Assembly (NCBI RefSeq): GCF_023806565.1
Contig: NZ_JAMTDV010000028.1
Span: 1 to 37,469 of the forward strand
Reading direction: 5' to 3'
DNA from: Accumulibacter sp.
GTDB taxonomy: Bacteria; Pseudomonadota; Gammaproteobacteria; Burkholderiales; Rhodocyclaceae
DNA: 37,469 nt
In this document: piece after piece, positions 9,301-17,310 of the stretch
Layout: each line of letters begins with the position of its first letter
Numbering within the stretch: position 1 is the first letter of the stretch
Translations under genes and position numbers: made by a program
The notes under the pieces: generated by a model
Databases searched by the model: none
Seen by the model: only the letters and a program-made list of their open reading frames with translations
Told to the model about the DNA's origin: nothing

Positions 9301-9484
9301 GCCGCTGCTGCTCTCGGCCGATGCTCCGGGCAAAGAAGTGCTGCATCCGGTGGCGGTAGTGATCTTCGGTGGCCTTATCAGCTCCACTTTGCTCGATACG
9401 CTGCTGACCCCGGTGATGTTCTGGCTATGGGGACAACGTCCCCTGGATAGCCTGTTGGCCAGTCAGGAAAAAGAGAGTTTCTGA
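6380..9484 (+). CDS. Heavy-metal efflux RND pump, CzcA/CusA superfamily, substrate unclear
   Basis: A 1034-residue inner-membrane proton/metal antiporter with the usual 12 membrane helices and two large periplasmic loops. The TM4 motif reads AIGELVDDAVVGVEN with Asp404/Asp405. This differs from AIGAMIDAAIVMIEN in the Cu/Ag pump at 29756. The positions of two of the three Cu(I)-relay methionines of CusA (Met573, Met672) are also not Met here: NEGTLTVNVLL and SHRLDHLLSG. So it belongs to a different heavy-metal-efflux class and a Cu(I)-only role is unlikely. It sits 1 nt after the adaptor gene, behind a predicted CusR site, so copper may induce a pump for another ion. Confidence 0.88.
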   Translation: MFDYIVHTALKQRLIVLGISLLLIIYGAITLRQMPVDVFPDLNKPTVTLMTEAGGMAPEEVEQLVTFPVESSMNGMPGVTRVRSVSGIGLSIIYVEFEWGSDIYRNRQQIAERLNLVREALPPGIVPQLGPISSIMGEILLIALPADPDKISPMTVREYADWVMRPRLLTIPGVAQVIPIGGEVRQYRVEIKPAQLQALGIEREKLEAALKDFGANTSGGFLEAQGREYLIRQIGRSSRIENLQNLVVATKNGQPILLRQVADVKLAPAVKRGDGSYKGKPAVILSVQKQPAADSVQLTREVEKAMAELGKSLPKGFDTPSFLFKQADFIEHSVNNVEEALRDGAILVAVILFVFLLNVRTTLISLMAIPVSLLVTALVFHYFGLSINTMTLGGLAIAIGELVDDAVVGVENVLRRLKLNRATDSPRPVAEVIAAATLEVRSAIVYATVIIVLVFVPLFVLPGIEGRLFTPLGVAYIVSILASMIVSVTLTPVMAYYLLPQMKQLHAGDSPLVIWLKRWDAKLLHWSFGHARRLLAGAAALVIIVAASVPFFPRSFLPPFNEGTLTVNVLLNPGTSLAESNSIGTLAEQLVMQVPEVTQLGRRTGRAELDEHAEGVHYTEMDVDLKASARSREEIIADIRQRLASLPAASNVGQPISHRLDHLLSGVRAQIALKIYGDDLDTLRGLAAEMRDRLARIPGVADLQIEKQVLIPQIKIRLDYEQAARYGVAPGSLLRGLEQMIEGEKITQIIEGNRRFDLLVRLPESARGPQALADLLIETPTGYVPLSKIASVEESDGPNQVSRENSRRRIVLSANTDGRDMSKVIADIRAELAAKPLPEGYFTALEGQFQAQEQAAKLITLLALVSLTMIFMVLYSRYRSMALTLIIMGNIPLALIGSVIALWISGQPLSVAALVGFITLTGIATRNGILKISHYINLCAFEGETFGQHMIVRGSLERLTPVLMTALVAAFALMPLLLSADAPGKEVLHPVAVVIFGGLISSTLLDTLLTPVMFWLWGQRPLDSLLASQEKESF

Positions 9485-9515
9485 CCCTTTCAACCCGCCC
9501 AAGGAGATGTTTGCC

Positions 9516-9983
9516 ATGAAGAAAGCCCTGTTCCTGATTGCTGCCGCCAGTGCATTTGCTCTGGCGAGCCCGACGTTGCTTGCCCACACCGACGAAGCCC
9601 TGGATACCCAGAAAGCGCCCAACGGCGGCCAGTTGCGCATGGCCGGCGCCTATCACTACGAACTGGTAGTCGCCAAGGACAGCAAGGAAGCGAAGGACAA
9701 CCCGGTGGTCGTGTATGTCACCGACCATGCCGGTACAAAGGTGCCGACGGCAGGTGCAAAAGGTACGGTAACCATCCTTTCCGGAAAAGCCAAGGTCACC
9801 GTCAGCCTGATACCGGATGGCGACAACCGACTAAAGGGTTCGGGCGCCTACGCCTCAGCGCCGGATATGAAGGCTATCGTTTCGGTCACGCTCCCGAACA
9901 AGTCTCCAGAACAAGCTCGCTTCACGCCACTGGACAAACCGATGCTCTCTACTCAGGACGGGCACGCCGGGCACTCGCACTGA
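9516..9983 (+). CDS. Small periplasmic His-tailed protein of the Czc operon
   Basis: About 155 residues starting at ATG 9516, 9 nt after AAGGAG; an earlier ATG at 9507 directly abuts that site. It has a signal peptide ending near LLAHTDE and a conserved-looking segment (APNGGQLRMAGAYHYELVV). A beta-rich domain follows, and the C-terminus is His-rich (DGHAGHSH). It resembles small periplasmic proteins found next to heavy-metal RND pumps, but I cannot name the family. It follows the pump by 31 nt, so it is probably co-transcribed. Confidence 0.75.
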   Translation: MKKALFLIAAASAFALASPTLLAHTDEALDTQKAPNGGQLRMAGAYHYELVVAKDSKEAKDNPVVVYVTDHAGTKVPTAGAKGTVTILSGKAKVTVSLIPDGDNRLKGSGAYASAPDMKAIVSVTLPNKSPEQARFTPLDKPMLSTQDGHAGHSH

Positions 9984-10019
9984 ACGGAACGCGCCGTTGA
10001 ACACTTCGGGAGCGAAAAC

Positions 10020-10547
10020 TTGGACATCGTTGCACATGGTCTTTGGGCTGGCCTCGGCATTGCTTGGGCCGGAAAATATCATCGCATAAACACAAAGACG
10101 AAGATGGCGACGATCGGGCTGGCGGTTGCCCCCGATCTCATACATTTGCTCCCCCTGATGATCGCGGCGCCATTCGCGGCAAATGGGCTGGAAATATTCA
10201 CTGCCTATGTCAATGCTTCACCGGGCTTTGAGCCTCCGTTGTCCCCCAACCTCAATCAACTTACCCATCATCTGCATTGCGTGATGCACAGTGCCTTGGT
10301 GGCCGGCGCGATTACTGCTGCCGTTTGGTTGTGGCTGGGGCGCCTCTGGGTTCCACTATTGGGTTGGTGGTCGCATATTCTGATAGATGTATTTACGCAT
10401 TCGGCGGAGTTCTACCCTTCCCCCGTCTTATATCCACTGACCTACTGGGGATTCGATGGCATCGCATGGAATGCGCCGTGGTTTATGTCTATCAACTACG
10501 CTGTGATGACCATCGTTGCCTACATCATCTTCTTGCGACGAAATTGA
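10020..10547 (+). CDS. YdjM-like integral membrane protein (metal-dependent hydrolase family)
   Basis: A 175-residue protein with about four membrane segments. Conserved-looking His/Asp residues lie at membrane borders: DIVAH at the start, LTHHLHCVMHSALVAG, and WWSHILIDVFTHSAEFYP. This layout fits the YdjM / membrane-bound metal-dependent hydrolase group (inference from pattern). The start is TTG at 10020, 8 nt after GGGAG, which is the only plausible one near the preceding gene. It is the last gene before the next copper promoter. Its link to metal export is unknown. Confidence 0.7.
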   Translation: MDIVAHGLWAGLGIAWAGKYHRINTKTKMATIGLAVAPDLIHLLPLMIAAPFAANGLEIFTAYVNASPGFEPPLSPNLNQLTHHLHCVMHSALVAGAITAAVWLWLGRLWVPLLGWWSHILIDVFTHSAEFYPSPVLYPLTYWGFDGIAWNAPWFMSINYAVMTIVAYIIFLRRN

Positions 10548-10588
10548 TCGATACCACCGATTTCAAATGATGCCTACTTGCGCCGCAG

Positions 10589-10644
10589 AATGACAGAAAT
10601 GTAATCCCGCGGTCAGGCTGGTGTTGGTGTCCGCAGTTCATACT
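10589..10644 (+). promoter_or_regulatory. Predicted CusR-type box and promoter (site 3)
   Basis: AATGAC-N6-GTAATC at 10589-10606, GGTCAG at 10611-10616, and the -10-like CATACT at 10639-10644, again 33 bp after the element. Predicted transcription starts about 23 bp before the DUF411 gene at 10674. Confidence 0.7.
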
Positions 10645-10673
10645 GAACCCATCGAATCACAAAGGAGTCCCAC

Positions 10674-11111
10674 ATGAAACCCGCTATCCGCACCACAGTC
10701 CTGCTTGCCCTGTTCGCGCCTGCCGTATGGGGGGCCGAAGCGCTGCCGACCGTCAAGGTTTACAAGACACCGACCTGCGGCTGCTGCAGCAATTGGGTGG
10801 ATCACATGAAGGCCAGCGGGTTCAAGGTCGTCACGCAGGACATGAACGACGTCACCCCGCACAAGCAGCGACTGGGCGTCCCACCGGCGATGGGCTCCTG
10901 CCACACCGCCGAGGTTGCCGGCTACCTGATCGAGGGCCACGTGCCGGCCGCCGACGTCAAGCGCCTGCTCGCCGAGAAGCCGCAGGCCAAGGGCCTCGTC
11001 TCCCCGGGAATGCCGCAGAGCGCACCCGGCATGGACGCGCCCGGCAAGCAGCCCTACGAGATTTTCCTCGTGCGCCAGGACGGCAGTACCGCAACTTACG
11101 CACGTCATTAA
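10674..11111 (+). CDS. DUF411 periplasmic metal-binding protein (first copy)
   Basis: A 145-residue secreted protein with a signal peptide to about residue 20. The DUF411 core follows: a thioredoxin-like strand (VKVYKTP), Cys35-Gly-Cys37-Cys38, then GSCHT with Cys76 and a GYLIEGHVPA segment. DUF411 proteins occur in copper and silver resistance loci and are thought to bind metal through these cysteines; the exact role is not settled. It has a strong AAAGGAG site and heads the operon leading to copA. A paralogue lies at 25953. Confidence 0.88.
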   Translation: MKPAIRTTVLLALFAPAVWGAEALPTVKVYKTPTCGCCSNWVDHMKASGFKVVTQDMNDVTPHKQRLGVPPAMGSCHTAEVAGYLIEGHVPAADVKRLLAEKPQAKGLVSPGMPQSAPGMDAPGKQPYEIFLVRQDGSTATYARH

Positions 11112-11129
11112 CCCCGGGAGGATTAATTG

Positions 11130-11240
11130 ATGCGACACAGCGGATTTTCTCTCGTCCTTCCGGCGAAGCGCGCTGGGTGGCGGGCCTGCACTTCTGGCTT
11201 TGAAGTCGTTTCACAACATCGATCAAAGAGAATTTTTTGA
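11130..11240 (+). CDS. Possible 36-residue leader peptide coupled to the Met-rich gene
   Basis: An ATG at 11130 follows an excellent GGGAGG site (spacing about 8). The frame runs 36 codons to a TGA at 11238-11240, which overlaps the TTG start of the next gene at 11237 (TTGA). The peptide is basic, has two or three aromatics, and shows no signal peptide or known domain. Its value may lie in translational coupling, because the next gene has only a weak site (aaagag) and a TTG start. Confidence 0.4.
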   Translation: MRHSGFSLVLPAKRAGWRACTSGFEVVSQHRSKRIF

Positions 11241-11668
11241 GAACCGTCGCCCTTTCAGCAATTGCTGTTTCACTTGCCCTTGCCATGCCGGCATTCGCTG
11301 AGGAATCGCATCACCCGGCGCAACCCGGCGGGGCGCCAACTACCCAGGCGCAGGCGGATGGCAAGACCGTGCAAAAGATGCAGGACAACCTGGGCCGAAT
11401 GCACACCCAGCTCCAGCGGCTGGCGAAAGCGAAGACCGCCGACAAACGCCAGAAACTCATGGACGAGCATATGAAGACGATGCAGGAGAACATGGGCATG
11501 GCCACGGGGATGCAATCGGGCATGATGGACTGTCCGATGATGCAGGGGGGCATGGGAATGATGGGACAAGGCAAGGTTTCCCAGCACGACATGATGTCCA
11601 AACGCATGGAGATGATGATGCAGGGCCGCATGGGCATGCCGCTGGGCGAGCCCCCGAAACCAGCCTGA
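11237..11668 (+). CDS. Met-rich secreted small protein
   Basis: A 143-residue protein with a signal peptide ending near PAFA. A charged helical stretch (about 45-85) precedes a strongly Met-rich part: about 20 Met within residues 77-135, including MMDCPMMQGGMGMMG and RMEMMMQGRMGM. Such methionine arrays bind Cu(I) in periplasmic copper proteins (general knowledge). I do not recognise a named family. It starts at TTG 11237, so expression may depend on reading the short frame before it. Confidence 0.75.
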   Translation: MRTVALSAIAVSLALAMPAFAEESHHPAQPGGAPTTQAQADGKTVQKMQDNLGRMHTQLQRLAKAKTADKRQKLMDEHMKTMQENMGMATGMQSGMMDCPMMQGGMGMMGQGKVSQHDMMSKRMEMMMQGRMGMPLGEPPKPA

Positions 11669-11690
11669 CCACATTCATGGAGGCATTGCC

Positions 11691-11876
11691 ATGTGGGGAT
11701 ACGATCACGGAGGAGGCCTGATGGGCATCGGCATGATTCTGCTCTGGTTGATACCGATCGCCTTGCTGGTCTGGCTGTTCGCCAAAGCGGCGGCCGGTCG
11801 CACCAGCAAGGACGAAACGCATCGACCCCCGCCACCTAAGTCATTACCAGCAGGTGAATACGATGCAAACCCATGA
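11691..11876 (+). CDS. Small single-span membrane protein
   Basis: A 61-residue protein with a good GGAGG site. It has MWGYDHGGG at the start, one hydrophobic helix (about 12-32), then a charged and proline-rich cytoplasmic tail. Similar small proteins accompany copA genes and sometimes carry a SHOCT domain, which is not visible here. It overlaps the next gene by 14 nt. Confidence 0.65.
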   Translation: MWGYDHGGGLMGIGMILLWLIPIALLVWLFAKAAAGRTSKDETHRPPPPKSLPAGEYDANP

Positions 11877-12123
11877 CCATTCCCCACACGGGACACTGCA
11901 TGCGACAACCGCCAGGATAAGCCGGCGCTCCCGCTGGGTCTTGGGAGGCTTCGCACTCCTCGCCGTTCTGCTCCTAGCTTTTGAGCACTGGATGCACCTC
12001 TCCGGCCTGATTGGCTGGCTGCCCTACCTGGTCCTGCTAGCCTGCCCGCTGATGCACCTGTTCATGCACGGCGGCCATGGCCATGGTGGAGGCGACGGCA
12101 GATCCAACGATGGAGCAGGATAA
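11863..12123 (+). CDS. DUF2933-like small membrane protein
   Basis: An 86-residue protein from ATG 11863 with AGGTG upstream; GTG at 11854 is an alternative. His residues occur at both ends (THDHSPHG, and [17 protein letters not shown]), with two hydrophobic stretches between. The C-terminal [13 protein letters not shown] pattern is typical of DUF2933 proteins found beside copper ATPases. The role is unknown; metal handling at the membrane is likely. Its TAA overlaps the next ATG (taatg). Confidence 0.7.
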   Translation: MQTHDHSPHGTLHATTARISRRSRWVLGGFALLAVLLLAFEHWMHLSGLIGWLPYLVLLACPLMHLFMHGGHGHGGGDGRSNDGAG

Positions 12124-12785
12124 TGACAGAAACTGCTCCCGCCTATGGTTTGTGGTCGCTGGTGCTGATCAACTCGGTGCTGTTCATCTTCTTTGCCTTC
12201 AGCTTCTTCAAACCTCAAAGCGCTCGCGACTGGCGCACTCTGGGCATGTTTTCGGCCTTCGTGCTTGCGTTGTTCACGGAGATGTATGGCTTTCCGCTCA
12301 CCATCTATCTGCTCTCGGGCTGGCTGACCAAGCAGTTCCCCGGCGTGGACTTCCTCGCCCATGACTCGGGGCATCTTCTGGAAGTGATGTTCGGCTGGCG
12401 CGCCAATCCGCACTTCGGGCCGTTCCACCTGTTGTCAGCGGCGTTGATCGGCGGCGGCTTCTGGTCGCTCGCGGCCGCATGGCGCGTGCTCTATGCGGCG
12501 CAGGCAAGCGGTCGGCTGGCGACCAGCGGCCCTTACGCGCGTGTGCGTCATCCGCAGTACGTCGCCTTCGTCCTGATCATGGTCGGGTTCCTGCTTCAAT
12601 GGCCAACGCTGATTACGCTGGTGATGTTCCCCATCCTGCTCGTCGTGTATGTGCGTCTCGCCCGGCGCGAGGAGCGCGATTCCGCTGCTGCCTTTGGCGA
12701 GGCATGGATACGCTATGCCAGCATGACGCCGGCCTTCTTTCCACGTTGGAACGACGGACAGAACCCGGCGTCGCCAAGGAGTTGA
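12123..12785 (+). CDS. Isoprenylcysteine carboxyl methyltransferase (ICMT/PEMT)-like membrane protein
   Basis: A 220-residue protein with about five membrane helices. It carries the C-terminal signature of the ICMT/PEMT group: [15 protein letters not shown], then [26 protein letters not shown]. In the family this region binds S-adenosylmethionine. Bacteria do not make the eukaryotic prenylated substrate, so the true substrate is unknown. The gene overlaps its upstream neighbour and is 4 nt from copA. Relatives often sit in metal-resistance operons. Confidence 0.8.
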   Translation: MTETAPAYGLWSLVLINSVLFIFFAFSFFKPQSARDWRTLGMFSAFVLALFTEMYGFPLTIYLLSGWLTKQFPGVDFLAHDSGHLLEVMFGWRANPHFGPFHLLSAALIGGGFWSLAAAWRVLYAAQASGRLATSGPYARVRHPQYVAFVLIMVGFLLQWPTLITLVMFPILLVVYVRLARREERDSAAAFGEAWIRYASMTPAFFPRWNDGQNPASPRS

Positions 12786-12789
12786 CCGC

Positions 12790-15105
12790 ATGAGTCACGA
12801 TCACGCTATTCATGGCCACACCCACCATGCCACGAGCGCGAGAGATCCGGTATGCGGCATGGATGTGTCGCTGGATGCCGGTAAGCCGACTGCAGAACAC
12901 GCGGGCACGGTTTTTCACTTCTGCTCGCAGAAATGCCACGACAAGTTCGTTGCCGACCCGCAGCGCTATCTGTCTCCCGCGCCGACGAAAGCAGAGGCAG
13001 AGTCGGCGGGCACCGAATATGTCTGCCCAATGCACCCGGAAGTCCGCCAGTTCGGGCCGGGCACCTGCCCGAAGTGCGGCATGGCCCTGGAACCCGCCGT
13101 GCCCGAACTGGAACGTGAGGAAGACGATGGTGAGTTTCGGGATTTCCGGCGACGCTTCTGGGGCAGTCTGCCGCTCACCGTCGCCGTAGTCCTGCTGGCC
13201 ATGGCCGGGCACCTCGTCGCCGGATTGACCCCGGCAGCGCGTACCTGGGCCGAGTTGTTACTCAGCACTCCGGTCGTTCTTTGGGCGGGAGGGCCGTTCT
13301 TCGTGCGCGGCTGGCAGTCCATCGTCCGGCGCAGCCCGAACATGTGGACACTGATCGGCATCGGCACCGGCGCCGCTTTTGTCTACAGTGTCGTGGCGGC
13401 CTTGGCGCCCGGCCTGTTCCCGGACTCGTTCGAAGCCCACGGCCGCATCGGCGTCTATTTCGAGGCGGCAGCAGTGATCATCTCGCTGACCCTGCTCGGG
13501 CAGATGCTGGAACTGCGCGCCCGCTCGAAAACCTCGGCGGCGATCAAGTCCCTGCTCGGCCTCGCACCCAAGACCGCCCGACGCATCCGGCCGGACGGCA
13601 GCGAGGAAGACGTGCCGCTGACGCATGTTCACGTCGGTGACATCCTGCGCGTGCGGCCGGGCGAGAAGGTGCCGGTGGATGGCGAAGTCACGGAAGGCGC
13701 CAGTGCGGTTGACGAATCCATGCTGACCGGCGAACCCCTGCCCGTGACAAAGTGGCCCGGCGACAAGGTGATCGGCGCTACGCTCAACACCTCAGGCAGC
13801 CTGGTGATCCGCTCCGAAAAGGTCGGTGCTCAGACCGTGCTCGCCCAGATCGTCCAGATGGTCGCCCAGGCACAGCGTTCCAAAGCGCCGATGCAGCGTC
13901 TGGCCGACGTCGTGGCCGGCTATTTCGTGGTGGCGGTGGTCGGGATCGCACTGCTCTCCTTCTTCGGCTGGGGGATCTTCGGCGGCGAGCGCGGCTGGCT
14001 GTTCGGCCTCATCAACGCCGTCTCAGTCCTGATCATCGCCTGCCCCTGCGCGCTGGGCCTGGCCACGCCTATGTCGATCATGGTCGCCACCGGCAAGGCC
14101 GCGACGCAGGGGATATTGTTCCGCGATGCGGCGGCCATCGAGCGCCTGTGCGAGATCGACACCCTGATCGTGGACAAGACCGGCACGCTGACGGAAGGCC
14201 GCCCGGCCTTCGAGCGCGCGGTCGCGGCGCCGGGGCTCGCCGAAGACGAGGTACTGCGGCTGGCGGCCAGTCTCGATCAGGGCAGCGAGCATCCGCTCGC
14301 CGACGCCATCGTCCGGGCGGCCCGGGAAAAGGGGCTGACGCTGGACAAGGCCGAGAACTTCGAGTCCTCCAGCGGCATCGGCGTGCGCGGCAGCGTCGGC
14401 GGACGCCGCCTTGCGCTGGGCAATACCGTGCTGATGGAACAGGAAGGCGCGGACGTGTCGCCCTTGGCGGCTCAGGCCGAGGAACTGCGGCGCGAGGGGG
14501 CGAGCGTCATGCACCTGGCCGCCGGCAGTCGGCTACTGGGCCTGCTGGCTGTCGCCGATCCGGTCAAAACAAGCACGCCTGAGGCTCTGGCCGTGTTGCG
14601 CCAAGCAGGACTGCGAGTGATCATGGCCACCGGCGATGGCGAGACGACGGCGCGCGCCGTCGGACAGCGGCTCGGCATCGACGAGGTGTACGGCGAGGTC
14701 AAACCGGCCGACAAACTGGCACTGGTCGAGCGCCTGCAGAAGGAAGGGCATGTCGTGGCCATGGCCGGCGACGGCATCAACGACGCCCCGGCACTTGCCA
14801 GGGCGGACGTCGGTATCGCCATGGGCACCGGCACTGATGTAGCCATTAACAGTGCCCAAGTCACGCTGGTCAAGGGCGACCTGCGCGGCATCGCCCGCGC
14901 TCGCCTGCTCTCGGCGGCAACGGTCGGCAACATGCGCCAAAACCTCGCCTTTGCCTTCCTCTACAACGCACTGGGCGTGCCGATCGCGGCGGGTGTGCTG
15001 TACCCGAGCTTTGGATTGGTTCTGTCGCCGATCATCGCCGCTGCTGCCATGAGCCTGTCGTCGGTGAGCGTGGTCGGCAACGCATTGCGGCTGCGGGGTA
15101 GCTGA
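12790..15105 (+). CDS. copA: CopA-type copper P1B-ATPase
   Basis: A 771-residue ATP-driven Cu(I) exporter of the inner membrane. The N-terminus is His-rich, then a YHS-type domain (Cys22 in DPVCGMD, Cys45 and Cys49 in [10 protein letters not shown]) and a heavy-metal-binding Cys/His/Met motif (VCPMHPEV ... [10 protein letters not shown], about 78-102). No classical HMA domain is seen. The membrane part has the metal-site CPC (Cys418-Pro-Cys420), and the soluble part has the phosphorylation Asp462 in DKTGTLT, the nucleotide-site HP (SEHPLAD) and the hinge GDGINDAP (from Gly660). All catalytic parts are intact. It starts 8 nt after AAGGAG and ends the DUF411-copA operon. Confidence 0.95.
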   Translation: MSHDHAIHGHTHHATSARDPVCGMDVSLDAGKPTAEHAGTVFHFCSQKCHDKFVADPQRYLSPAPTKAEAESAGTEYVCPMHPEVRQFGPGTCPKCGMALEPAVPELEREEDDGEFRDFRRRFWGSLPLTVAVVLLAMAGHLVAGLTPAARTWAELLLSTPVVLWAGGPFFVRGWQSIVRRSPNMWTLIGIGTGAAFVYSVVAALAPGLFPDSFEAHGRIGVYFEAAAVIISLTLLGQMLELRARSKTSAAIKSLLGLAPKTARRIRPDGSEEDVPLTHVHVGDILRVRPGEKVPVDGEVTEGASAVDESMLTGEPLPVTKWPGDKVIGATLNTSGSLVIRSEKVGAQTVLAQIVQMVAQAQRSKAPMQRLADVVAGYFVVAVVGIALLSFFGWGIFGGERGWLFGLINAVSVLIIACPCALGLATPMSIMVATGKAATQGILFRDAAAIERLCEIDTLIVDKTGTLTEGRPAFERAVAAPGLAEDEVLRLAASLDQGSEHPLADAIVRAAREKGLTLDKAENFESSSGIGVRGSVGGRRLALGNTVLMEQEGADVSPLAAQAEELRREGASVMHLAAGSRLLGLLAVADPVKTSTPEALAVLRQAGLRVIMATGDGETTARAVGQRLGIDEVYGEVKPADKLALVERLQKEGHVVAMAGDGINDAPALARADVGIAMGTGTDVAINSAQVTLVKGDLRGIARARLLSAATVGNMRQNLAFAFLYNALGVPIAAGVLYPSFGLVLSPIIAAAAMSLSSVSVVGNALRLRGS

Positions 15106-15331
15106 AGATCGGGACAGCCTTGCCTGACACACGCCATCACTCAATATGCCCCATCTTGATTGTCGGCGGCTTGAAGAATTTTCAATGATGGCCGCTCGCA
15201 TGAATGGCGAATAGTGCCGATGATTGGTTTATGTGCGGCTTTGCGCTTGGTGTAATAAGTAAATCCAAAAACTGTCTTTGTGGTTATAAGTGACCCCGCT
15301 AGATTAGCGGCCATCCATAGCGAGGTGAATC
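15106..15331. other. Intergenic region between copA and sbp
   Basis: This 226-bp gap marks the change from copper to sulfate genes. No copper-type box with the right geometry is present. A tataag at 15285-15290 could be a -10, and a small inverted repeat (ccgct-agatt-agcgg) lies at 15296-15310. The A/T-rich stretch at 15250-15290 is where a CysB-like activator might bind, but I cannot show a site. Confidence 0.4.
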
Positions 15332-16330
15332 ATGACCCATTTCCGTAAGTCGATAGCTACCGTTCTGCTCAGCCTGGTTGCCGGGGCTGCCCTGGCCGAT
15401 GCCACGCTGCTCAACGCGTCCTACGACGTCGCGCGCGATGTCTACAAGGACTACAACCCGATGTTCCAGAAGTACTGGAAAGCCAACGCTGGCGAAAGCG
15501 TGGAGCTGAAGCAGTCGCACGGCGGCTCGACCAAGCAGGTGCGGGCCGTGGCCGACGGGCTGGAGGCCGACGTGGTGACGATGAATCAGGCCAACGATAT
15601 CCAGTTCTTGGCCGAGAAAGCTCTGGTCGCCAAGGACTGGGCGAAGAAATTCCCGAACAACGCGTCGCCGTACACGTCGGCGATGGTCTTCATCGTGCGC
15701 AAGGGCAACCCGAAAGCCCTGAAGGATTGGTCCGATCTGGCTGCGCCCGGCATTCAAGTCATCCTGCCGCACCCGAAGAACACCGGCAATGGCCGCAATA
15801 CCTACCTGTCGGCTTGGGCCTGGGCCTTGAAGCAGCCGGGTGGCAGCGATGCCAAGGCGCAGGAATTCGTCGGCAAGCTGCTGAGGAACGCCCCGTTGTT
15901 CGCCGCCGGAGGCCGTGATGCGACGACGACCTTCATGCAGCGCGGTCTGGGCGACGTACTGGTGACTTTCGAATCCGAAGCCGAAATGATCGCCAAGGAG
16001 TTCGGCAAGGGCAATTTCGAGGTGGTCTATCCCAGCCTGACCATGCAGACCGAGTTCCCGGTCGCTGTCGTCGAGAAGGTGGTGGACAAGAAGGGAACGC
16101 GCAAGCAGGCCACGGCTTACCTGGAGTACCTGTGGTCCAAGGAAGGCCAGGAGAACGCCGCGCAGAACTACCTGCGGCCGCGTGACGCCGAGCTGCTGAA
16201 GAAGTATGGGGCGTTCTTCCCGCCGGTGAAGACATTCACCGTCGATGAGGTGTTCGGCGGTGCCAACAAGGCATTTGCCACCCACTTCAAGGATGGCGGC
16301 ACTTTCGACCAGATTTACGTCGCCAAGTAA
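15332..16330 (+). CDS. sbp: Periplasmic sulfate-binding protein
   Basis: A 332-residue solute-binding protein with a signal peptide cleaved near LADA. Typical Sbp/CysP segments follow: LLNASYDVARDVYKDYN, QSHGGSTKQVRAV, ADVVTMNQANDI, and FIVRKGNPK. It has a GAGGTG site before the ATG. It binds sulfate (or thiosulfate) and delivers it to the CysTWA transporter encoded next. Length and motifs match the family. Confidence 0.93.
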   Translation: MTHFRKSIATVLLSLVAGAALADATLLNASYDVARDVYKDYNPMFQKYWKANAGESVELKQSHGGSTKQVRAVADGLEADVVTMNQANDIQFLAEKALVAKDWAKKFPNNASPYTSAMVFIVRKGNPKALKDWSDLAAPGIQVILPHPKNTGNGRNTYLSAWAWALKQPGGSDAKAQEFVGKLLRNAPLFAAGGRDATTTFMQRGLGDVLVTFESEAEMIAKEFGKGNFEVVYPSLTMQTEFPVAVVEKVVDKKGTRKQATAYLEYLWSKEGQENAAQNYLRPRDAELLKKYGAFFPPVKTFTVDEVFGGANKAFATHFKDGGTFDQIYVAK

Positions 16331-16343
16331 GCGTTCGCCTGCC

Positions 16344-16377
16344 AAAGCCGGCCGGGTTCTGCCCGGCCTGAGGCTTT
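16344..16377 (+). terminator. Strong hairpin between sbp and cysT
   Basis: Nested stems aaagcc/ggcttt and ggccggg/cccggcc close a short loop, with no clear T-tract. In an sbp-first ABC operon such a hairpin more likely protects the abundant sbp mRNA or lowers readthrough than ends transcription completely (inference). Confidence 0.5.
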
Positions 16378-16419
16378 GCTGCGGTCGACCGGAAAATTTG
16401 GCTAGAAACAAGAATACTC

Positions 16420-17310
16420 ATGTCCGCAAAATCCCAACGCGTGTTGCCTGGCTTCGGTCTGGCGCTGGGCTACACGCTGCTCTATCTCTCGCTGCTGATC
16501 CTGCTGCCCCTGGGCGGCATGATCCTCAAGGCATCCGAACTCAGTTTCGGCCAGATTCTCGACATTGCGCTCGGCGAACGGTCGCTGGCAGCCTTTCGCG
16601 TCACCTTCCTGTCGTCGCTGCTGGCCGCGTCGATCAATGCCTTCTTCGGGCTTATCGTCGCCTGGATCCTCGTCCGCTATCGCTTCCCCGGCAAGCGCTT
16701 CGTCGATGCGCTGGTCGATCTGCCCTTCGCACTGCCGACAGCGGTGGCCGGCATCACGCTGGCCACGCTTTACGCCGGCAACGGCTGGTTGGGGCAGTAC
16801 CTTGAGCCACTGGGGGTCAAGGTGGCCTATACGCCGCTCGGCATCATCGTCGCCCTGACCTTCATTACCCTGCCCTTCGTCGTGCGCACCTTGCAACCGG
16901 TGATCGAGGATATCGAAACCGAAGTCGAGGAGGCAGCCGCCTCGCTCGGCGCCTCGCGCTGGCAGACCTTCGTAAAAGCGATTTTCCCGGCCATCGGCCC
17001 GGCCTTGCTCACCGGCTTCGCGCTGGCCTTTGCCCGGGCGCTCGGCGAATTCGGCTCGGTCATCTTCATCGCCGGCAACCTGCCGCTGATTTCCGAAATC
17101 GTGCCGCTGCTGATCATCTCCAAGCTGGAGCAGTACGACGTGCTCGGCGCCACCGCGCTGGCCGTGGTCATGCTGGCCTTTTCCTTCGTGCTGCTGCTGG
17201 TCATCAATGCGCTGCAATGGTGGGCAGCCAATCGGCACAAGAACAGCGAGCCGTTGGAAGTGGCGGCTGGCAAGGCCAAGGCAGGTGCGGCATGCGTGGC
17301 AACAAACTGA
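16420..17310 (+). CDS. cysT: Sulfate ABC transporter permease CysT (CysU)
   Basis: A 296-residue inner-membrane permease with about six helices and the ATPase-contacting EAA loop (EEAAASLGASRWQTF ... FPAIGPALL, about 168-195). FARALGEFGSVIFIAGNLP is typical of CysT. With CysW it forms the channel for sulfate/thiosulfate. Its 3' end overlaps cysW by 19 nt. Confidence 0.93.
   Translation: MSAKSQRVLPGFGLALGYTLLYLSLLILLPLGGMILKASELSFGQILDIALGERSLAAFRVTFLSSLLAASINAFFGLIVAWILVRYRFPGKRFVDALVDLPFALPTAVAGITLATLYAGNGWLGQYLEPLGVKVAYTPLGIIVALTFITLPFVVRTLQPVIEDIETEVEEAAASLGASRWQTFVKAIFPAIGPALLTGFALAFARALGEFGSVIFIAGNLPLISEIVPLLIISKLEQYDVLGATALAVVMLAFSFVLLLVINALQWWAANRHKNSEPLEVAAGKAKAGAACVATN

Noticed and set aside
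15252-15257. gtaata upstream of sbp as a tenth copper site
   Set aside because: No left half-site lies at the right distance and there is no -10-like hexamer 33 bp downstream.
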